Origin: Planctomycetaceae bacterium
GTDB lineage: Bacteria > Planctomycetota > Phycisphaerae > Phycisphaerales > SM1A02
Direction: 5' to 3'
Length of the DNA: 11,791 nucleotides
Assembly: GCA_002737585.1 (NCBI GenBank)
Contig: NSIA01000197.1
Location: forward strand, 1-11,791
Both the position numbers and the translations under genes were made by a program. Below the pieces are notes generated by a model, which was not told the DNA's origin, did not search any database, and was given only the letters and a program-made list of their open reading frames with translations. Position 1 is the first letter of the stretch. Every line of letters begins with the position of its first letter. Shown here one piece after another: positions 7,218-11,791 of the stretch.

Positions 7218-9260
7218 ATGCGAACAAGCGTCACTTGGATCAACGACTACCTCGACCGCCCCGCTACCGCCGAGGAGCAGGCTGACCTGCTCACTGCCGC
7301 GGGGCTGAACTTTGATGGCGGCGACGACGCCGACAACGGCGAACGCTGGCAGGAGATTGAGACCACGTCAAACCGCGGCGACTGTCTCAGCCATCTTGGA
7401 TTGGCGCGCGAGATTTGCGCCATGAGCGGTCGCACACTGAAAGCTCCGGAAGGCCTCGCCAAGGCAACTGGCAGCGCTGCCTCCAAGCACATTGCGCTGA
7501 GTAACCACGATCACGCCGCATGCCCGCGCTATACCGCTCGCGTCATTCGCGATGTCAAGGTTGGCCCCAGCCCCGAGTGGCTGCAACGACGCCTGCGCGC
7601 CATTGGTCAAATTCCGCGCAACAACCTGGTGGACTGCACCAACTTTGTGTTGTTTGAGTATGGCCAACCCACCCATGTCTTTGATCTTGACTTGCTGCAT
7701 GGCGCGCGCGTGCAAGTACGGCGCGCCCAAAAGGGCGAGCGCTTCTTACCGATCGGTGACGGCGCACAAGAGGTCACACTTGCGGGCGGCGAATTGCTGA
7801 TCGCCGATGCCGACCGCGCGGTTGCTATCGCGGGCGTCAAAGGCGGCGCACTGACGGCGGTCACTGCCAACACCATCAATATCTTGGTGGAGGCCGCTAC
7901 CTTTGATCCCGCCACCGTGCGCAGTGCGAGCCGTTCGCTCAAGATTGCCAGCGATTCTTCATACCGCTTCGAACGCGGCGTTCACCCAGCAGATATTGAT
8001 GCAGCGGCTGAACGGTTGGTGGCCCTGATCCTAGAAACCGCGGGCGGAACGCTCTGTGACGGAGTGGTGGAAGCCGGAGCCCCGCTCCCCGCTGAACGTC
8101 GCGTTTCCGTTCGCCCATCTCGGGTTCGTACCATTCTTGGAACGGATATCCCGCTTGAGGAAATCGTCCGCGCACTGGCAACCTTGGGATTCTCGCCGGT
8201 GGTTCGTGGCGATTCAGTGGACTGCTTAGTGCCCGCGCGTCGGCTTGACGTTGAGCGTGAAATTGATGTCATTGAGGAAATCTGTCGCATTCACGGACTG
8301 GACCGCATTCCGCTCAAGGAAACGCTGGCGGTACGTGTTGCCCCAGTCGAGCCGCAAGTCGCTGCGCCGCGTGCCGCGAAGGGTCTCTTAGTTGGTCTTG
8401 GATGCATGGAATGCATCACGCACTCGTTGATCTCCGAGCGCCACGCCGCGCCATTCTTCCGCGCTGGTTGCATGCCGCTGCGCGTCAGCGATGAACGCGC
8501 CGGTGGAACGCCCGTGTTGCGTCCATCAGTCATTCCCAGCCTGCTTGAAGTGCGCCGACGCAATGCTGATGCGGGCATTGGCCAACTTCGAGTCTTTGAG
8601 TTTGCTGGCGCATTCTCACTGCACCCCGATGGCAGCCACAACGAACGTTCGCTGGTCACGCTTCTCTCTGATGCACCAAGCGACGCCGACGGTGCCATGC
8701 ACTGGATGCGCGGCGCGTGTGAGCGCACCGTGCGGCTCTTGGCTGGAAATCACGCCGTAATGCAGGTCTCGGCAGTTGCAGAAGCCAACCGTGCAGCGTG
8801 GTACTCCAGCGAAGCGGTACTCACTGTGGATGGAAATGCCGTGGCAACCTGGGGCATTCTGACTCCAGCAGTCACTGCGTTGTTCGGCCTTGAAGGAACA
8901 TTCACAGCCGCTGAACTTCTGCTTCGACCGCTCTACGCCAACTTCCCCCCCGAAGTCCGCGCGCAAGCATTGCCTTCGTTCCCAAGCATCGAACGCGATC
9001 TCAGCGCCATCCTGCCAGAGACCGCTACATGGTCAAGCATTGAAGCACTGGTGCATGGACTGGCCCTTCCGTGCTTTGAGTCGCTGGGGTTTGTTGGCAC
9101 GTACCGCGGTAAGCAAACTGGCGCAGGACGAAAGAGCGTCACCATGCGACTGACCTTCCGCGCCCATGACCGAACGTTGAAGCGCGAGGACGCCGAGGCT
9201 GCCATGCAAGCACTTGCCGCTGCATTGCAATCGCAGTTAGCTGCAGAGATTCGCGCGTAG
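7218..9260 (+). CDS. pheT: Phenylalanine--tRNA ligase beta subunit, short form lacking the EMAP-like tRNA-binding domain
   Basis: Beta subunit of the heterotetrameric enzyme that charges tRNA-Phe; the catalytic site is on the alpha subunit. The product is 680 residues, against about 795-800 in E. coli or Bacillus. The first 35 residues (TWINDYL, LLTAAGLNFDG) match the B1 start. The sequence then goes almost directly to TTSNRGDCLSHLGLAREI (49-66), so the roughly 110-residue OB-fold EMAP-II-like insert normally between them is missing. The B3/B4 editing region follows (RYTARVI, PRNNLVDCTNFVLFEYGQPTH, AGVKGG, SYRFERGVHP). Next comes B5 (about 294-365) with the conserved acidic cluster in DVEREIDVIEEICRIHG, then the catalytic-like core. 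A complete ferredoxin-fold anticodon-binding domain covers about 584-680. The ATG at 7218 aligns with the family start; the frame is open further upstream only as antisense to the lipoprotein gene. pheS is not adjacent, which is unusual. It probably heads an operon with the two genes downstream. Confidence 0.96.
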   Translation: MRTSVTWINDYLDRPATAEEQADLLTAAGLNFDGGDDADNGERWQEIETTSNRGDCLSHLGLAREICAMSGRTLKAPEGLAKATGSAASKHIALSNHDHAACPRYTARVIRDVKVGPSPEWLQRRLRAIGQIPRNNLVDCTNFVLFEYGQPTHVFDLDLLHGARVQVRRAQKGERFLPIGDGAQEVTLAGGELLIADADRAVAIAGVKGGALTAVTANTINILVEAATFDPATVRSASRSLKIASDSSYRFERGVHPADIDAAAERLVALILETAGGTLCDGVVEAGAPLPAERRVSVRPSRVRTILGTDIPLEEIVRALATLGFSPVVRGDSVDCLVPARRLDVEREIDVIEEICRIHGLDRIPLKETLAVRVAPVEPQVAAPRAAKGLLVGLGCMECITHSLISERHAAPFFRAGCMPLRVSDERAGGTPVLRPSVIPSLLEVRRRNADAGIGQLRVFEFAGAFSLHPDGSHNERSLVTLLSDAPSDADGAMHWMRGACERTVRLLAGNHAVMQVSAVAEANRAAWYSSEAVLTVDGNAVATWGILTPAVTALFGLEGTFTAAELLLRPLYANFPPEVRAQALPSFPSIERDLSAILPETATWSSIEALVHGLALPCFESLGFVGTYRGKQTGAGRKSVTMRLTFRAHDRTLKREDAEAAMQALAAALQSQLAAEIRA

Positions 9261-9285
9261 AACCGCCACACTCAACCGCCGGAAC

Positions 9286-9290
9286 AGGAA
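9286..9290 (+). promoter_or_regulatory. Ribosome binding site for the cyclodeaminase-family gene
   Basis: AGGAA lies 6 bases before the ATG at 9297. It is one of the few plausible Shine-Dalgarno sequences in the window and fixes the start codon. It also indicates independent initiation downstream of pheT. Confidence 0.6.
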
Positions 9291-9296
9291 CAGCAC

Positions 9297-9890
9297 ATGG
9301 CATTTCGAACACTGACGGTTGAGGAATTTGCAGACATGCTTGCCGCCAAGACTCCAGCGCCCGGCGGCGGTGCGGTGGCCGCTGTGACCGCGGCGCACGC
9401 GGCAGCACTGGGTGCCATGGTGCTTGAATTCACCATCGGTAAGCCGAAATTTGCAACAAGTGATGAGAGCAACGCCTCCGCCTTGCAGCGCCTTACCCAA
9501 CTGCGTCACCATGCGCTTGAGCTTTCCGACCGTGACGCCGAGGCATACGGAGCCCTCAACGCGCTCTGGAAGCTGCCGAAAGATGCACCAACGCGGCTTG
9601 CAGCGTGGGACGCCGCCGTGGCTGCGGCCATCGATGCGCCACAGGCGATCTTGGATACCGCTGCAGAGATTGCCACCACTTGCAGCGCCCTGGCCGCATG
9701 CACCAACGCCAACCTTGCCAGTGATCTTGCCATTGCCATCGACTTGGCTCGCGTTGCGGCACGCGCCGCGGCGCACAACGTGGAAGTGAATCTCCCTTCC
9801 GTCACTGATGACGGCGATCGCAACGCTCGCAGAGCAGCCATGACGCGCGCGCTCGCTGAAGCCGCTGCCGCCGGAGCACGCCACGCGTGA
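9297..9890 (+). CDS. Cyclodeaminase/cyclohydrolase family folate enzyme (FTCD C-terminal domain type)
   Basis: A 197-residue stand-alone member of the family formed by the C-terminal domain of formiminotransferase-cyclodeaminase. Known members convert 5-formimino-THF to 5,10-methenyl-THF, or act as methenyl-THF cyclohydrolase (FchA). The all-helical, alanine-rich sequence carries TPAPGGGAVAA (19-29), SDRDAEAYGAL (77-87), TNANLASDLAIA (136-147) and NVEVNLPSV (161-169). These sit at the expected family positions, and the length fits the single-domain form of about 200 residues. No formiminotransferase, hutH or formate-THF ligase is nearby, so sequence alone does not separate the two activities. 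The gene begins 36 bp after pheT with a good AGGAA site. Its TGA overlaps the next gene's GTG (GTGA), implying translational coupling to the hydrolase. The family is firm; the exact reaction is inferred. Confidence 0.9.
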   Translation: MAFRTLTVEEFADMLAAKTPAPGGGAVAAVTAAHAAALGAMVLEFTIGKPKFATSDESNASALQRLTQLRHHALELSDRDAEAYGALNALWKLPKDAPTRLAAWDAAVAAAIDAPQAILDTAAEIATTCSALAACTNANLASDLAIAIDLARVAARAAAHNVEVNLPSVTDDGDRNARRAAMTRALAEAAAAGARHA

Positions 9891-10765
9891 GCACGTTGGG
9901 TTTCACGTTGGGCTCCACGTTGAGCACCACGCTCGGATTCACATCACTCCTTGGTGCTGCTGCGCTGCTAGTGAGCGGCGCTTACCTCGCTGGACTATGG
10001 CAAGATGCCGTCACGCCATCGCGGCGCAGCATGGGATGGGCACTTGGGCAAGGTCTGCCAGCAAGTCCCGAGGATCTGAACCTGCAGAGCGAAGAACGCA
10101 ACACGGTATTGAGTGACGGCGTTATGCCCGCGTGGTGGATTCGCGGTCGCGCGCCACAATCAGGCCGCGCGGTCATCGTGTTGCACGGACACGGCCGCTC
10201 GCGCTGGGATTCGCTACGGCGCATCAACCAATATGCTCAGGACGCTGCGCTGATCGTGACGCCCGACCTGCGTGGGCATGGCGATGCCCCTGGGCGCTGT
10301 GCCCTGGCCCGCCGCGAGGCTGGCGATGTGTGCATCCTGATAGCGGCCATTGAAGCGGAATACCCTGGAATCAGCATCACTTTGGTTGGACACTCCATGG
10401 GTGCTGTCGTAGCGATTCACGCTGCCGCCCAACGCGCCGCAGCGGGTGCCCCCATCGCAGAGGTGATTGCCTGGGGCGCCTATGACCGCGTGGCAACGCC
10501 CTTGAACGCGCGCCTCAAATTGCGATCTCTACCAGCGCGACCATTCAGCGATGCCATTCTCTGGATGTGTACGCGCCTCAACGGTCCGGAGCATGCAACA
10601 CAGAAAGCAGCCGCTCTGCTGGGAACAACGCGACTCACCATGCACGCCGACAGCCTCGACGTGGTGTCTCCACTGGCTGATTCACAGGCGATTGCCGCGG
10701 CATTCCCCAGCGCAACATTGCACTGCAGTACGGGCGTTCCGCACTCCGATCTGGGTGTTCAGTAA
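9887..10765 (+). CDS. Membrane-anchored alpha/beta hydrolase
   Basis: 292 residues from a GTG that overlaps the preceding stop by 4 bp, with GGAG at 9873-9876 as a possible ribosome site. Residues about 15-38 form one hydrophobic segment, probably a signal anchor placing the domain outside the cytoplasmic membrane. The alpha/beta hydrolase core shows the oxyanion-side loop VLHGHGRSRWDS (98-109), TPDLRGHGDAPG (125-136) and a nucleophile elbow GHSMG with Ser170. A likely acid is Asp258 (DSLDVVSP) and a likely catalytic His is His286 (GVPHSDLG), so the triad appears complete. Closest in style to the lysophospholipase/esterase-like hydrolases; the substrate cannot be read from the sequence. The first 20 residues are a degenerate TLGF/TLGS repeat. 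Its stop is 7 bp from the stop of the convergent gene on the right. An alternative start further in would remove the membrane segment, so the GTG is preferred. Confidence 0.88.
   Translation: MSTLGFTLGSTLSTTLGFTSLLGAAALLVSGAYLAGLWQDAVTPSRRSMGWALGQGLPASPEDLNLQSEERNTVLSDGVMPAWWIRGRAPQSGRAVIVLHGHGRSRWDSLRRINQYAQDAALIVTPDLRGHGDAPGRCALARREAGDVCILIAAIEAEYPGISITLVGHSMGAVVAIHAAAQRAAAGAPIAEVIAWGAYDRVATPLNARLKLRSLPARPFSDAILWMCTRLNGPEHATQKAAALLGTTRLTMHADSLDVVSPLADSQAIAAAFPSATLHCSTGVPHSDLGVQ
9893..9940 (+). repeat. Degenerate 12-bp tandem repeat at the 5' end of the hydrolase gene
   Basis: Four adjacent 12-base units start with acgttggg, acgttggg, acgttgag and acgctcgg. They encode TLGF, TLGS, TLST and TLGF, with a weaker fifth unit beginning at 9941. 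The first two units differ at only two positions (tttc against ctcc). The period is a multiple of three, so gain or loss of copies would only change the length of the N-terminal tail before the membrane segment. Confidence 0.75.
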
Positions 10766-10788
10766 CCGGCGATCACTTTGCTGGTTGC
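10762..10788. terminator. Possible small hairpin at the convergent gene ends
   Basis: Bases 10762-10770 can pair with 10780-10788 around a 9-base loop, giving a 9-bp stem with two G-U pairs in the plus-strand RNA. It spans the hydrolase stop codon and the last codons of the convergent gene. No U-tract follows, so it is not a standard intrinsic terminator, and the stem is weaker on the minus strand. It is the only candidate for separating the two transcripts. Confidence 0.25.
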
Positions 10789-11791
10789 ATCACTGCAGCG
10801 CGAGTCACAAATCCCTTGCTGTCAGACTTCATACTCCACACAAAGGATCCGACGTACTTCGCCACCATGGCGGCGTCCATCGTCTTCAACACGTCGTTGG
10901 CATTCCCTGGAACCTTGAAGCCAAGTCGCTTGGCAACTGATGAATCGTCGGCTCTGCCAACCGCGTTGTCGAGTTTGGAATCATCTTCGCCATACTGTTC
11001 GAGCAGTTCGCGCTCAAATCCCCAACGCGCTGGTAGGTCGATGTATCCCCAAGAAATCACTGCTTCACCGCCAACTGCAAGAGCGGCGGCCTTGTATGCC
11101 TGGTTGTCAGCCACGCTTGGCAAATCCTTCTGACCCATCGAACGCATGGCCTGCTCAACCAACTTGCTGTCACCGGTTGCCATGAACCCGTTCGCAACGC
11201 CGATCGACATTGGCAAGAAGTCCGCTGAGAAGATGGTGTTGCCATCAAAGTCGCGGGGCTCGAGTCCCATGGTGCCACCAAACTGAGTGATCATCGGCAC
11301 CACGGCCTTGGGGTTGGTGCAGGTGACAATCGTCCCGGTCACGCGGCTCTCCGGAGTGACTGGCTGACGAATGGTCTCATAGGTCCAGATACTTGGTCCC
11401 ATTGCTTCAAAGCCCTTGGACATCACTGGTCCAAAGTTCACTAGGAATCCGTCGATCTCCTGCGCTTGTTCCTCAGGAAGGTTGGCCACCACCGAGTTGA
11501 TCAGGTTCATCAGATTCTTCAATTGCACATTGACCCGACCAAACGCCACGGCGTCCGGTCCAATCATCGGCGGCGGTGCCTCGATCGGCGCGCTTGGTCC
11601 AAGCAGCGCCCAAAGACCAACCTTCTCGCCGGGAACATAGATGCCCGAAGTGACCTCAATTTGTCCGCGCGGCGTATCGATACCAATGCCGATGGTCCAA
11701 GCCTGCACATCGCCAACGAGAGGCTGCAACACGGGCTGAACCATGGCGAGCATGCCTGCGCCCTCGCCTGCAATGGACTTCTGTAGCGGTC
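10773..11791 (-). CDS. Unrecognised protein, probably envelope-located; 5' end beyond the window
   Basis: 338 residues are visible and the frame is open through the right edge. An internal ATG at 11753 is available, but twelve in-frame codons lie before it, so the true start (and any signal peptide) is probably outside. I recognise no catalytic or binding motif. The sequence alternates beta strands and amphipathic helices: WTIGIGIDTPRGQIEVTSGIY, a PPP-containing loop, LKNLMNLINSVVANLPEE, then VTGTIVTC, FDGNTIFSADFLPMSIGVA, GFMATGDSKLVEQAMRSMG and a C-terminal KYVGSFVWSMKSDSKGFVTRAAV. The phrase 'gives value, appears in state, then residue LVEQAMR' resembles planctomycete DUF3352-like hypothetical proteins, a loose impression only. 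It converges on the hydrolase gene with 7 bp between stops. Confidence 0.8.
   Translation of the reverse strand, partial: PLQKSIAGEGAGMLAMVQPVLQPLVGDVQAWTIGIGIDTPRGQIEVTSGIYVPGEKVGLWALLGPSAPIEAPPPMIGPDAVAFGRVNVQLKNLMNLINSVVANLPEEQAQEIDGFLVNFGPVMSKGFEAMGPSIWTYETIRQPVTPESRVTGTIVTCTNPKAVVPMITQFGGTMGLEPRDFDGNTIFSADFLPMSIGVANGFMATGDSKLVEQAMRSMGQKDLPSVADNQAYKAAALAVGGEAVISWGYIDLPARWGFERELLEQYGEDDSKLDNAVGRADDSSVAKRLGFKVPGNANDVLKTMDAAMVAKYVGSFVWSMKSDSKGFVTRAAVMQPAK

Noticed and set aside
1..11791. Mobile element, CRISPR, tRNA/rRNA or defence island
   Set aside because: I searched both strands by eye and saw no transposase, integrase, spaced direct repeats, long inverted repeats, tRNA-like folds or known defence genes. 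Composition is even apart from the short speA leader.

Overview
The window looks like a chromosomal stretch from a GC-rich planctomycete, probably of the Phycisphaerae type. The best evidence is the partial gene at the left edge. It encodes a large secreted protein with an N-terminal CxxCH cytochrome-like domain followed by a DUF1549 region, an architecture typical of the Planctomycetes and their PVC relatives. Other clues are two small lipoproteins without clear homologues, short intergenic gaps, weak or absent Shine-Dalgarno sequences, and a phenylalanyl-tRNA synthetase beta gene with no alpha gene beside it. No rRNA, tRNA, CRISPR array, insertion sequence or phage gene was seen.

Left part (1-7184): five genes all point left on the minus strand. 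In transcription order they are a proline-rich lipoprotein (7184-6417), a second lipoprotein overlapping it by 4 bp (6420-5908), an HscA-type Hsp70 chaperone (5846-3975), biosynthetic arginine decarboxylase SpeA (3812-1806) and the planctomycete cytochrome/DUF1549 protein (1752 to beyond base 1). The two lipoproteins form one translationally coupled pair and look like distant paralogues. The other genes are separated by 53-162 bp and show no obvious shared pathway.

Right part (7218-10765): three genes point right. They are pheT (680 aa, short because the EMAP-like tRNA-binding insert is absent), a stand-alone cyclodeaminase/cyclohydrolase-family folate enzyme 36 bp downstream, and a membrane-anchored alpha/beta hydrolase whose GTG start overlaps the folate gene's stop by 4 bp. 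This looks like one transcription unit. It starts from a divergent junction of only about 33 bp with the lipoprotein pair.

Right edge (10773 to beyond 11791): an unrecognised protein gene on the minus strand converges on the hydrolase gene with 7 bp between stop codons. Its start lies outside the window.

The genes are mostly housekeeping (translation, polyamine synthesis, chaperone, one-carbon metabolism) mixed with lineage-specific envelope proteins. I see no clear defence, mobile or secondary-metabolism system. The observations most worth checking are the domain-reduced PheT, the orphan HscA with a Cys in its second phosphate loop, the paralogous lipoprotein pair, and two short in-frame tandem repeats.
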